Below, in pieces: positions 1 through 9,177 of a DNA stretch of 21,006 bases (the stretch's first letter is position 1; each line of letters begins with the position of its first letter). Origin of the DNA: Pyrenochaeta sp. MPI-SDFR-AT-0127 (taxonomy: Eukaryota; Ascomycota; Dothideomycetes; Pleosporales; Cucurbitariaceae); assembly GCA_020747015.1 (NCBI GenBank), contig JAGTJM010000155.1:1-21006 (forward strand), in the 5' to 3' direction. Under the pieces are notes generated by a model that made no database searches, was not told the DNA's origin, and worked only from the letters and a program-made list of their open reading frames with translations. The translations under genes were made by a program, and so were the position numbers.

Positions 1-960
1 GTCTAGTTGTCGTGATATAAAATGCCATCCTTGCAGGAGTAGTGTCCTACCTGGCTCTTCGAAACACCATATGCATGTTCCAGCATCCTATGTTTAGCTA
101 ATTACGGTTTGTGCACAATTTAGTGGTATATATCTGTGATCCTTTATGTCGCGCAATACTTATAAAATCACTCAAGATCGACATCTCGTCCTCCGATCGA
201 GAAGTCGCGATCCCTCGTACACAGGCTCTTTTCTGGCCGCGTTTCATGGATAGCTTCAATGGCGTCCGCGCAGAATTAGCACCTAGTCTTGTAATTGCCG
301 GGGACCGGTCGAGAGCGTGTAACGGACTGCGTAGTATCATCACTGTCCTATGGAATATTGATGACATATTTATGACTATGAGACAATAGTATTCTACTCC
401 CCAGACACTAGTAAATCACGCACATGCCACTCTCGAGGATCTAATTCACCTTACTTCATTGTAGCCTGAGTCTCGTCACCGTCTCGCATTCCAGATCCTC
501 ACACCTCTTCGCAAAAGCTACCACTCATCTCGTCCCCCACCGCTTTTGCACGCTAAAGCTATATGCAAATGTAAACTCCTTCCTACGCCCGCAAAAAAAT
601 TACACTGTAGCTGTTATAGACACATCAAAGAGAAAGCTTTTCCACGCTCTACATACACATGGGCGTTGCCACCAGGGGCAAAAAGAGAAGAGGCGGCGCA
701 AATGGTGTAGAGGGCAAAACAGAAAGGACCGAAATTAATCTGCCAATCTTGCCTACTGCTGACGACCCACCTGTGGCTGCAATAATCTCCTACTGGTAAC
801 TCGGAGTAGATGCTGCAAAGACAATGAATTGTCATTCACATTTGCTATTGGGTGAGGTCGTAGCAGTAGACAGGAGAATTACACCCAAAGGCGGACAACC
901 CTGCTCCCCGAAAGCTATTACCGCCAGACGGGGCCCTCAATAAGTGCAAACATGGATACA
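1..960. other. No recognisable gene
   Basis: Intermediate-GC sequence. Overlapping open frames lie on both strands near 98-389 (92 and 89 codons), and a 73-codon minus frame lies at 614-835. None has recognisable domains, a signal peptide or a convincing start context, and the two frames at 98-389 shadow each other. I see no promoter, repeat or RNA gene that I can defend in this stretch. Confidence 0.6.
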
Positions 961-964
961 GAGC

Positions 965-1043
965 GGGAATCGAACAAGCGATCCGAGATGTACCTGGTAT
1001 TTGACCCGAAGGCGTAACACCGTTTGACTGTCAGTCTAGGCTA
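965..1043 (-). other. tRNA-like element with A and B boxes, possible tRNA relic or SINE head
   Basis: On the minus strand, TAGCCTAGACTGA (1031-1043) resembles the RNA polymerase III A box, and GTTCGATTCCC (965-975) matches the B box at nearly every position. They lie in the right order, about 55 bases apart. Between them is a possible hairpin closed by GGTGTT/AATACC around a TTCG tetraloop. It does not fold as a working tRNA: the T-stem (GCTTG against CCCGC) has two mismatches, and the seven bases before the A box do not pair with the bases after the B box. A decayed tRNA, the head of a tRNA-derived SINE, or chance are all possible. Confidence 0.4.
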
Positions 1044-1842
1044 CATGGCCATTTGATGGAGCATTCCACAAATGTTGCGTCTGTGAATGAATGCAATACA
1101 GCTCGTGCTCCAAACCCTGAGGAACAGAGTGGGTGCCTCGTCGAGCAGGCGTGCAGGAGCGAATGGAAGGAGCATCGTGTGATGGTTTCGTCATGGCGAG
1201 AGGTGGGCAGTCGCGGCCCAAGCCCGAGGTTGTGGTGGCATCCCGACCACAGAGCCACAACTCGAGCGGCGGGTCAGGCGGGGTTTCATCGTGGCCAAAA
1301 CTGGGAGTCTCTTGTGCATGTCTTTCTTCTTGTCTGTACTCCACAAAGAAGCACGTTCTCTCCAAGCGCCAGGCCTTCTCCACTGGCCCCAAAGCGTATG
1401 GCATCTGCATCAATTGCCTGGGCGAATCATTGGGACGCAGGCGGAGGGGAGCTTCTTGAGTAGGACGTGTCCACAGTCATAAGGCTCATAAGTTGTCGTT
1501 CATTGTTGTGGCTGAACACCCTTCTCAACCATCAATTCCAGCGTTGAACCGTCATTTGCACCCTCAATCAGCCCCAATCACCGTCAACCATGTCGTCACC
1601 TGACGCTCACGTGACTTCGTGTTGCGCCAGTTGTTCATAGGCCCATGTTATTTACTGTGTCCCGGAGGCGTTCCCTAGCAGCTTTCGGGCGAGTGCATTG
1701 CGGAGCGCAACAAGTCTGGGGAAGTTGACGCACCTCGGTCAGCTGGCACCAGCAGAACAAGACGTGCAGCACCGTTCTTTTCCTGGCGTTCCTATCGAGT
1801 CCTCTCGGCGTAGTGCCATCAAGTAGCCTTGCCTCTGCTTAG
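1044..1842. other. Upstream region of the 519-residue protein gene
   Basis: GC-rich sequence with several overlapping open frames on both strands between 1036 and 1463 (up to 136 codons). Their mutual overlap and lack of domains suggest GC-rich chance frames. The last 300 bases before 1843 are pyrimidine-rich in places and probably hold the promoter and 5' untranslated region of the gene at 1843. No clear TATA box is visible. Confidence 0.5.
1607..1614. promoter_or_regulatory. Palindromic E-box TCACGTGA
   Basis: A perfect 8-base palindrome centred on CACGTG, the site bound by fungal basic helix-loop-helix factors such as the Cbf1 class. It sits 229 bases upstream of the ATG at 1843, a plausible promoter distance. 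The match is exact, but one 8-base site in 21 kb can occur by chance. Confidence 0.35.
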
Positions 1843-3402
1843 ATGCCCCGGATTCTCACCGACGTTGACCTCTGTGCTCTCAACAAAGCGTTCGCCGCAA
1901 CGCCGGACATTGCTCGACAAGCCTTTGAGAAGGACTTCATCGCCAAGGTCGGCTGGCCTGTTCCCAGACGAAGCCGTCTCTTCCCGCCACTCGCAGATGC
2001 CTGGATCGCTGTTCTTTACTACGGCATCGATCGTCATTACAAGACGCCGCAGTCAACATACAGCGACTTCGAAGAGCAGTTCGCGGTGCCTTCAAAACAT
2101 GCCTTGTGGCCATCACATGCAGACAAACTTTCTTCCGTGCAGTCTGTGAGTGCGGCCAAAGGCTGGACACACTCTTTTTTTGCCGACCTCCAGGCACGGA
2201 ACGTCCGCCTCCCACCTCTTCCAGGCAAGGAATTCCTCGGACAACTGGCCGTCACTGCTGAGAAGTTTATGCTCCCCAAATTCGCCGCTCGCATTACTTC
2301 CTGGCTCCCTCGGCATCTCGATCTGGTCAAAAACCCCTCTGAGAACCAAAGACGTTTTGCACTGGGTACACGTATCATCACAAGAGCGGATCTGCGCGAC
2401 TTTAATGCTTGGGTAGAAACGGTAAGTTCGCATTCAACCATGCCTAGAAGACGCTCCCTCCAATTGTCAGACCACGATAGTTCCCCATCACCTCGCTGCA
2501 CCAACACAGACGGTCCTTTTGGGCGATCTTTGCAGGATGAGGAGTCACCCCCTCCCCAATTCGGCGGACAGTCAGAGACAGACCGCTCGTTCGATGGGCA
2601 TGCGCAGTCCAGCCCGCCACACCTCAGTCCAGCCCACAGGTCTACAGCGGGCACAGCTTGCTTGCAAGCATCGCCGAAGAACGGCAACTCTGCTTCCAAA
2701 GAACGCGTAGCAGACAATGATCCAGATATCACCCTCATCGAGTCCTCAGATGCAGTGATCGTAGAGCCGGAATTGAGCCTGCAAGGCCGCAATTCCCCAG
2801 GATTGCAACGGAAGAAGCCGAGATTGACATTGCCAGAGAGTCATACACTGCTAGACATCAGAGAAAAGTTTCATTCCTGGGAGCAGGATATGGATGCCAC
2901 ACTGGCAAGGGCCAAGGTGAGTTACGATGAAGCACGCACCAACCACGACCTTGCTATCAAGGCGCTCGAAAAGCACCATCAGCACCTCGCCCTCCAATAC
3001 AGTACGTCTTCATCTTCTTCTCTCAGCGACATAATTTCAAAGCACGTGCTGCAAATAGCGAAAATCAAAGTGCGCATAGCCAACGACAAATCATATCTCC
3101 TCACGTTACATGACGATTCAGCGGACTCCGACGAGGATGGTAATCGTGGTGGATCGGCAGGTGTCGCCAGTGCGATACGGGCAAGGATCACGCAAGACGA
3201 ACAGCGAGTGCAGCGAAAATTCCAGCAAAAAGCAACCATAGAGCAAGCATTGCTGAATCTACACCATTGCAAAGACCGCGTTACGCAGGCACAAACAGCG
3301 TTCAGTCAAGCGGATCGGGCTTGGGAGAAAGAGAAGGTTGCAATCACGCGTCACATGGGGTGGCTACAGGCCATTCAGACCAAGTATGATATGTGGCAAT
3401 AA
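1843..3402 (+). CDS. Unknown 519-residue protein with C-terminal coiled coil
   Basis: This is the only long uninterrupted frame besides the transposase: 519 codons from ATG to TAA in one exon. I do not recognise the family. Residues 1-195 look folded, rich in aromatic and hydrophobic positions (for example the IAVLYYG stretch near 55-61 and several Trp). Residues 196-330 are Ser/Pro-rich and disordered, with PRRR at 201-204 and RKKPR at 323-327 as possible nuclear localisation signals. Around 294-309, ITLIE and VIVE cores flanked by acidic residues resemble paired SUMO-interacting motifs. Residues about 335-519 are Lys/Glu/Gln-rich, heptad-like coiled coil broken by a Ser run (388-395) and an acidic loop (425-433). 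A nuclear scaffold or chromatin-linked role is inference only. In-frame GTAAGT (2421) and GTGAGT (2916) donors exist, but reading through keeps the frame open. Confidence 0.8.
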   Translation: MPRILTDVDLCALNKAFAATPDIARQAFEKDFIAKVGWPVPRRSRLFPPLADAWIAVLYYGIDRHYKTPQSTYSDFEEQFAVPSKHALWPSHADKLSSVQSVSAAKGWTHSFFADLQARNVRLPPLPGKEFLGQLAVTAEKFMLPKFAARITSWLPRHLDLVKNPSENQRRFALGTRIITRADLRDFNAWVETVSSHSTMPRRRSLQLSDHDSSPSPRCTNTDGPFGRSLQDEESPPPQFGGQSETDRSFDGHAQSSPPHLSPAHRSTAGTACLQASPKNGNSASKERVADNDPDITLIESSDAVIVEPELSLQGRNSPGLQRKKPRLTLPESHTLLDIREKFHSWEQDMDATLARAKVSYDEARTNHDLAIKALEKHHQHLALQYSTSSSSSLSDIISKHVLQIAKIKVRIANDKSYLLTLHDDSADSDEDGNRGGSAGVASAIRARITQDEQRVQRKFQQKATIEQALLNLHHCKDRVTQAQTAFSQADRAWEKEKVAITRHMGWLQAIQTKYDMWQ

Positions 3403-3697
3403 GCTACCTAGCTCACGGATGCTTGAACTACATACACATGTAATATGATACTTTGTGAAAGTTGGGCCGAGGATTGGGCAAGGAAAGGTTTACTACAGAT
3501 AGTATAGGCTATTCACAACGTCTCTCTCATGAAACTAGCCATCTGATCGTACAACTCCTCCACCATGTCACTTTACTAATCTCAGACCCTCCAGAAAGCT
3601 ACTTGGGCGATATACTTAATGAATGGAAACAGGAATTGGATTGTCGTCTCTCGTGACTGCTGCTCCTGTGCTCACCCAGAAAACCCTTCAACCTAGG
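3403..3697. other. 3' flank of the unknown gene
   Basis: Sequence between the stop codon and the mariner remnant. It presumably holds the 3' untranslated region and polyadenylation site of the upstream gene. No perfect AATAAA is present. The short frames here carry no recognisable domain. Confidence 0.5.
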
Positions 3698-3699
3698 TA

Positions 3700-3754
3700 C
3701 AGTCCCTTGCAAAACGTTTCTTCCGCCAAGCGATTTCACACCAAACTACCACTT
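3700..3754 (+). repeat. Left terminal inverted repeat of mariner remnant
   Basis: Starts CAGT directly after TA. It contains GTTTCTTCCG at 3716-3725, then a CACCAAACTACCAC-type segment that pairs imperfectly with the right end. Several differences are C-to-T type, as expected from RIP. The inner limit is approximate. Confidence 0.7.
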
Positions 3755-3773
3755 TTTATACTAATATTACTTG

Positions 3774-4473
3774 CTATCTATATATTTAATCCTTTTAGTA
3801 CTAATATTATATATAAATCTTTACTATTAATTTAGTAAAGTTAAGAATAAAATTAAAGATAAAATTCTTTAGTTATATAATATAGCTTTTATTATAACCT
3901 AAACCTATAAGAAGAATACTACTACCTTAAGTACTTCTAATTACTAATAAGCTATTATATAATTAAAGGATTATATAATATTCTATAGTCTATAAAGTAC
4001 TAAATAAGCCTTAATATCTTTAGAATTTTAGGACCCTAAGATTCTTTATATATATAGACTTATACTAATAGCTCTCTTAGCTTAGTATATTTAACTTAAT
4101 ACTCTTATAAATAGTAAAAGTAATAGAATAGTTCTCTATTATAATACTCTTTTTTAAAGCTCTCTCTTACTATCTTAGTATTAACTCCTAGCTACTTATA
4201 CCTCTACTCTATCCCTAAGAACTAACTCTTACCCCTTACTATTCTAGTAAAGGTTTTTATAGCTTTAAAGATATAAAAATTTCCTTAAATTTATATATAG
4301 AAGGTAAATTTTTCTCTATTTTTCTACTTTTTTATAGAAATAACTCTATATACTATACTACTAAATATATATTATAGTATCTTTAAGTTTTACTAAATAA
4401 TAAGATATTATCTACTTAATATCTTAATTTTAATATAATCTATCTATTTTTAAGAAGTTAGTATTATCTCGTA
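3774..4473. other. RIP-saturated core with no CpA, TpG or CpG
   Basis: Reading line by line, I find no CA, TG or CG dinucleotide in these 700 bases: every C is followed by C or T, and every G is preceded by A or G. TA, TT and AA dominate. RIP converts CpA to TpA on either strand. CpG is also removed once it has become TpG or CpA. This is the end point of that process in a repeated element. Confidence 0.8.
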
Positions 4474-4486
4474 ATGAATAAGTTTT

Positions 4487-4541
4487 TAGTGTAGATTAGT
4501 GGGTAGAAAACGTGCCGGAAGAAACTTTATTCCTAGTACTG
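4487..4541 (-). repeat. Right terminal inverted repeat of mariner remnant
   Basis: Read on the minus strand it starts CAGT next to TA (4542-4543) and carries GTTTCTTCCG at 4516-4525. It then diverges from the left copy with small indels and C/T differences. The inner limit is approximate. Confidence 0.7.
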
Positions 4542-4543
4542 TA

Positions 4544-5007
4544 ACAGCCAACTCATTGGCCCGACCTGTGGCCATTGGAGTGAATTTCGGAACCTTTGAA
4601 GTATAAGACAACAAGGAAGCCACGTTTCCTGGATCCTAGAGCAATAGAGATGTGCGAAAGCCAGCTTCTTGACGCCGCCCAAAGACTGCGGCTGAACACT
4701 CACAAACGGGCCATTGCTATTTATTCTCACTCCGGAGATATCTGGAAGGTGTTCCTCTATCCAGCATGAGACCATACTATGATATTACTTGTGAAGCAGA
4801 CTATGATACGCCCACTCGCTCGCACATGGACACTAATCATGTGGGTTAATATAGGTCAGCATTGACCAGTCACGACCTTACCAAGACAGACGAGAAACAA
4901 TCGCATATAGCTAGCCGTTCTGAGTCTGTACACGCTTCCTTCACAACAGCTTAACTTGTAACCTTCAATTGCTCTAATGTCTGCCGACGAAAACGCATGA
5001 GCACGCA
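4544..5007. other. Intermediate-GC flank, no recognisable gene
   Basis: An 80-codon minus frame (4533-4775) overlaps the transposon end and has no recognisable domain. The stretch 4880-4976 is rich in C, T and CAAC-like words and resembles a fungal 5' leader. The ATG at 4977 following it opens only seven codons before a TGA. Confidence 0.4.
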
Positions 5008-5197
5008 ATGAAGAGACGACGACAGGAAGAGGTTTGGCTGAGCAATGTCTGGATAGTAAAAGATGTCGAGAATGTTGCGATTAAAAATGTCAACTATCTT
5101 GGAAATGATTGTTGCCGTTGGATAGGCGCGAACTAAACGATCCGGCAGATATCCCAGTAAGTATCAAATCCTGTTAACTAAGGTATTTCTTTCCCAG
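5008..5197 (+). pseudogene. Possible small gene relic with a 41-base intron
   Basis: An ATG at 5008 opens 42 codons (basic MKRRRQEE start, then a mixed hydrophobic region with WLSNVW and a CC pair) up to TAA at 5134. That TAA is a CAA codon if one C-to-T change at CpA is reversed, which is a RIP-type change. Downstream, 5157-5197 is a textbook-like short intron: donor GTAAGT, a TTAACTAAG branch-like site and a pyrimidine-rich CCCAG acceptor. Splicing joins it to a frame that ends after a few codons. I do not recognise the product. It could be a dead gene, an untranslated exon pair of a non-coding RNA, or chance. Confidence 0.28.
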
Positions 5198-5998
5198 AAC
5201 CGCGAATTTATAGTATACGAGAGATCCACAACGATTTACAATTACTAGAACTTAAATAAGTCCTGGCATCAGCTATCTTCAAAGCTATAAGCTCACGCAA
5301 CACACATTATTGAAACATTTAATAGTAACGTAATTCACTGCCCTACTCGCGCAGTCTGTCAATTTGCTTGCTGTGCTGAAGTTTCAGCTTGCCGAATATT
5401 ATCAAATGAAGCAACAGGAGACAATTTGGGAAGTCTTGAGCAGTAACGGGCTTGCGTCATCTGCATATCGTGCTCATATCGAACCGCAAGGATGTCACCA
5501 CATCAGGTCACCCACAATACTTTGCCTTTCTTTGTTTCCAAAGTAGTCTGGCCTCATTCAAAAATGGCGGACCTAGCGCATCCCTTCTTAAGTCGTTGCA
5601 AGAACCTCACGGCAGCTCTGATGACGATGAGGACATCTATCATTCAGAAGAATCCAGCGATGCTAAAATGAAAGATTCAGACGAGGAATCGGCACAACGA
5701 GACCATGACTGCCTAGATCCCTGTACCCACATTACCATGAGCCAATCCCCGGAACAATCTTGCTGTAGTGGATCAAAATTCACACATCTTCACAACCGCC
5801 CTCGAGAGCACAAGCAGTCGTCGCCATCGTTCCCCTGGCACTGTTGTCCAGTGCCGTTTCCAGCTACCAACCGAGGAAGGCAGCATAGGGAGAGAATGGT
5901 CATCTTGATATGCCTTCACGCCCGTCGTCTTCATTACTACCGTCTCCCAAGCCATTTATGGAAGCTTTCTAACAACCGGCCGATTAAGCGAGCTCCCA

Positions 5999-6007
5999 TA
6001 TATAAAG
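5999..6007 (+). promoter_or_regulatory. TATA-box-like TATATAAAG
   Basis: A good match to the eukaryotic TATA box, in non-AT-rich sequence, about 20-30 bases before the signal-peptide-like frame beginning near 6022. The nearest ATG (6026) is in a different frame and stops after three codons (ATG CCC TCA TAA). If it is a promoter, the gene it served is probably broken. Confidence 0.3.
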
Positions 6008-6121
6008 ATCACAACTACTCCCTGTATGCCCTCATAACGCTCGCCCTCGTTGCTTGTCCCCTCCAAGCCAATGTCCCTTTGCTCCTGCGTAGTGAAGGCA
6101 CAAACAATAGCCTTAGAGTAT

Positions 6122-6160
6122 CCGTCACAATCGAGGTTCCAGGGCGTAACCCTGTGACGG
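6122..6160. repeat. Inverted repeat CCGTCACA/TGTGACGG
   Basis: A perfect 8-base inverted repeat (6122-6129 and 6153-6160). A second short stem, CAGGG/CCCTG, lies in the interior and overlaps the outer arm. It could form a small cruciform or RNA hairpin near the end of the open frame at 5452-6210. No transposon terminus is attached to it. Confidence 0.4.
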
Positions 6161-6210
6161 TTGAGGTCCTCGAGACACTGAGAATAAACTCATCAGGTTG
6201 TAGAGGATAA

Positions 6211-7737
6211 GGGTCCACAGGACGGAAATTTACACCGATTCTCAAAGACAGCAGAGATGTGAAAATATATATGACCTCGCTGGAGACATCGTTGCACCGC
6301 TTGAGCGTGCTCCCGCGCTAAGATCAGCCAAAGAGATTCGTAATTACGTTCACTAGGTTATGGAAATAAACTTTGAATGTACCGGAGACTTTGCTAGCTA
6401 TGAGTGAAGGACGTGAGCATGTTGCGGCATTTCTCCAACAGTTTCGCTTGTAGAGGTAAAACGATGTTGGCCGTACGTATATCAGCGTATCACTATACTC
6501 GGTTGTTCTCTCGCAATTGCCGATATTGTGGGAGATTAGGAGGGATCCGAGCTTGTAATCAAAATCAGCTCTTCCGATTATCCATCCGCTCAACACATCC
6601 GCCCCAGACAGGGCATTGGCTCGATGATGTTGTCAAGCATCTAAGCTGCAATTCTTGGAAGTTTTAAAGGCGTCTACAATAGACAAGTGCAAGAGCATAG
6701 CAAAATCCTCCAAGTCATGGCACCGTTGGAGGCAAATGGAGAAGTACACTCATAGTTTCTGAGTCTTGGCAAGCATCTGAAAGACAAAGCGTTTACTCGT
6801 AACATCTTTTTAAAAGTGTCGCTGGAGCTTAACGATCATTGGTATCTGAATGAGGAGGTCTAAGTACATGAGATGCCTCTCTGGTAATGTTTGACGGGCT
6901 TTAACAATAGCGCTGTCTTCCTCGGTTCTCCACCGCTGCCGCTGACTGGCGGATTTGGAAGGGATCTTACGGGCTGGTTTCTTGTCTCTCGAACGTAGCT
7001 TAAAGTGCCATCTAGGTTCTATAACCTCCATTTTGCTTGCCTATTTGCTTGTGTCCTACTACTGGAGCATTCTCGTTGGGCTCGTACAAAGCAAAGAGTT
7101 TTGAATGGCGCGAAGCGTCACTGTGTCCATTATCCTTAGTTACCAAGATAAACAACACGACTTTTCTCTTACGGAGGTCCATGTTTATGCTTGGTCTTTG
7201 GAGCCAGTTCTTAGAAGAGCGATTCTAGAATGGCCGTGGGCGTTGCACACCTCTGCACCCCAGGCGATTTCTGCAGCCCCACCGTGCTTACAAATGTAAT
7301 GCAATTAGCCAGGCTGTGATATATCCATAACGTTAAAGCTAAAAGAACGGAATGATAGACTATCGTCCTGCGATCCATGTTACAAGTAGTTCAGTATTTG
7401 GATCCTACTCACGGATATAATATAGAGACTGATACTAGCGCACACTCAGCCTTCCCTTTGTGACCTAAGAAGCCACTTATTCGTAGTCGTAAGGCGCTTC
7501 TTCACTTGCAGCACAAACAAGATGTTTTATGAAGACGGGCTATAGTCCTACCGATTTTTACCCAATCGACCGTCCAAACCACGACAATGGCCAACGATCG
7601 TCCAAAGCCAACGCTTGTACAGCATATGCTTAACAAAAGCGAAATTACTACTTCTTATTGAACTAAAAAAGCATATGGGAAGCCCTTCTGCCACTCTATT
7701 TCCGGATGTAGCTTCAACGAAGACGCTCTGGTACACC
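6211..7737. other. No recognisable gene
   Basis: Intermediate-GC sequence with scattered frames of 60-90 codons on both strands (for example minus 6324-6596 and 6810-7031, plus 6404-6667, minus 7548-7784). None carries a known domain, and several overlap in antisense. CTCTATTTCCG at 7694-7704 is the reverse complement of bases inside the next element's left terminus (7761-7771), giving a possible 11-bp hairpin across its boundary. Confidence 0.5.
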
Positions 7738-7768
7738 GTCTCTCGGTGCGGCGGGAAAGGCGGAAATA
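7738..7768 (+). repeat. Left terminal inverted repeat of second element
   Basis: 31 bases, GC-rich against the AT-rich interior. Pairs with 8889-8919 at 28 of 31 positions. Confidence 0.65.
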
Positions 7769-8888
7769 GAGTAGTACCCGGCACTAACTTAACTATTAAA
7801 ATAACGAATAACCACCGCCTATATTAAAGGATATTAGATAGTATATAGGCCTATTTTAATACGCCTACTTTATTTATAAGATATCTAAAAAGATCTAGCT
7901 TACTTTCCTCCGCTAAAGCTTATACTAAGTATATAGCTATACTAGCCTAGTTAGAGATATCTTAATTCTCTACTATCTTTATAATATATTCCTTCTCCTA
8001 GAATAAAAGCTTACTATGTAGTTTAAAAGTAATTAAGATATTTTTAATATCTTAAAGTCTACTACTTCTACTATACTTATATCTAATAGATATTACTAGC
8101 TATTGTAGTATAATATTATATAGGAGTTAAAAACTATAGCTTACTACTCTCTTTAGATAGATATTAGCGTAGCTAATATAATAAGAACTTACTATAGAGA
8201 AGGAATAATAAAATAATTAAGCTAAGATTTACTATCTATTATATTTATTTTTTATAATAATCTATAAAATCCCTAATCTTCCTATATACTAAGTCTCTTA
8301 GCTTTATTTTTATCTATTTAGTATTAGCCTAGTATAGTTATATAGGATAATTATACTATAGAATAATATACTATATTTTAGAATTTAACTTTATTTTAAA
8401 ATACTTTCTACTATAAGTAAGTTAAATAATAAGATAAATATAAGAATATATACTATAACTATTCTACTAGCCTATAAAGACTATATTATCTCTTAAAGTA
8501 GAGAGTAGATATTCTAGTAGAATAGGAATAGTTCTTATATCTTAATAGCGTCTCTTAGATAGATTAAAATAGTATAGCTTATATACCTAGCTCTTTAAAA
8601 TCTCTAGATATAAGTATTAAAGAGATCTAGGTATTACTATTATACTATAATCTTTATATATAAAAGTATAAAATAGAAGAAAAATACTTTTATAGGATAT
8701 AGAGAGAGTGTAATTCTAAGAAGATAAATTATATACTAGATTATTATTATAAGCGCCTTAATAATGTTAAGAATAAGTATAGGGTCTTAGTATTAGAATA
8801 TTAAATATTCACGTTAGAGGTTGTATAGTTGATAATATAATTTTAGTAGGATATTTGGTGCGCTGCGCATTTTGGGTGGGTTTTAGCT

Positions 8889-8919
8889 TATTTCCGGCTT
8901 TCTCGCCGCACCAAGAGAC
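8889..8919 (-). repeat. Right terminal inverted repeat of second element
   Basis: Pairs with 7738-7768. Just inside it, TTGGTGCG near 8860 is the inverse of CGCACCAA (8907-8914), so this end can also fold back on itself into a hairpin with an 8-bp stem and a loop of about 40 bases. The left end lacks that inner copy. Confidence 0.65.
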
Positions 8920-9177
8920 CTTAATCGAGATAAGCCTTTTAGTTTGTGTGGTTATATTATTATACCACCTTCTAAGATAGGATTCTCGCGTCAGTACAAA
9001 TGATAGTTCAGCAGCGTGACGACACCTACACGTGTAAGAGTGGACTTTTTGGACAGCCTGAGATGACGAGCAGTGCCACCGTTGCCACTTTCGTCACGCC
9101 GCTCATCGATTCCGTAGAGAGAAAGCACTTAGCTGAGGCTCCTGCATGTCGCGTAAGTTAGTCATCAAATGGTATTA

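Larger units (their letters stand above)
3700..4541. mobile_element. Tc1/mariner-type DNA transposon remnant, RIP-degraded
   Basis: The ends read CAGT...ACTG and are flanked on both sides by TA (3698-3699 and 4542-4543), the target duplication and terminal bases typical of Tc1/mariner elements. The two ends align as imperfect inverted repeats over about 55 bases, with a perfect GTTTCTTCCG core at the same offset (16 bases) from each end. The element is 842 bases, shorter than a usual autonomous member (about 1.3-2 kb), so it may be internally deleted or non-autonomous. No open frame survives inside. The interior is fully AT-rich with stops in all frames, which explains why no transposase can be read. 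TA as a duplication is weak alone; the symmetric ends make the call. Confidence 0.75.
5452..6210 (+). pseudogene. 252-codon open frame without an early ATG, possibly composite
   Basis: A long open frame in sequence of ordinary GC. It begins at TTG; the first in-frame ATG is at 5668, so a eukaryotic product would be at most 181 residues. The middle is acidic and Ser-rich (SSDDDEDIYHSEESS), followed by a Cys/His/Pro-rich part. The end (6022-6210) reads like the start of a secreted protein: LYALITLALVACPLQA is a good signal-peptide core, followed by a Val-rich polar segment. No domain is recognised. The frame may join remnants of more than one gene. Confidence 0.25.
7738..8919. mobile_element. 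RIP-degraded inverted-repeat DNA element
   Basis: The bases 7738-7768 and the reverse complement of 8889-8919 agree at 28 of 31 positions (GTCTCTYGGTGCGGCGRGAAAG and onward), so the AT-rich block between them is bounded by terminal inverted repeats. The interior has lost almost all CpA and TpG (none between 8106 and 8708). It contains no surviving reading frame. No target duplication is visible directly outside the repeats (TACACC on the left, CTTAAT on the right), so the true ends or the superfamily are uncertain. The 1182-base size fits a deleted or non-autonomous cut-and-paste element. Confidence 0.6.

Noticed and set aside
600..610. CACTGTA, resembling a Tc1/mariner terminus
   Set aside because: No matching inverted partner with a TA duplication was found nearby.
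965..1050. Functional tRNA gene on the minus strand
   Set aside because: The acceptor stem does not pair and the T stem has two mismatches. Only the promoter boxes are good, so it is listed as tRNA-like.
1036..1463. Overlapping frames of 75-136 codons on both strands
   Set aside because: GC-rich DNA open in several phases at once, with no domains. Read as chance frames in an upstream region.
2037..2792. 251-codon minus-strand frame
   Set aside because: Antisense shadow of the 519-residue gene. No independent start context or domain.
3774..4473. AT-rich block as a centromere, origin or mitochondrial insert
   Set aside because: TA-flanked inverted repeats and removal of CpA/TpG explain it as a RIPed transposon.
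7738..8919. Assignment to Tc1/mariner
   Set aside because: The ends do not begin CAGT and no TA duplication is present, so the superfamily is left open.
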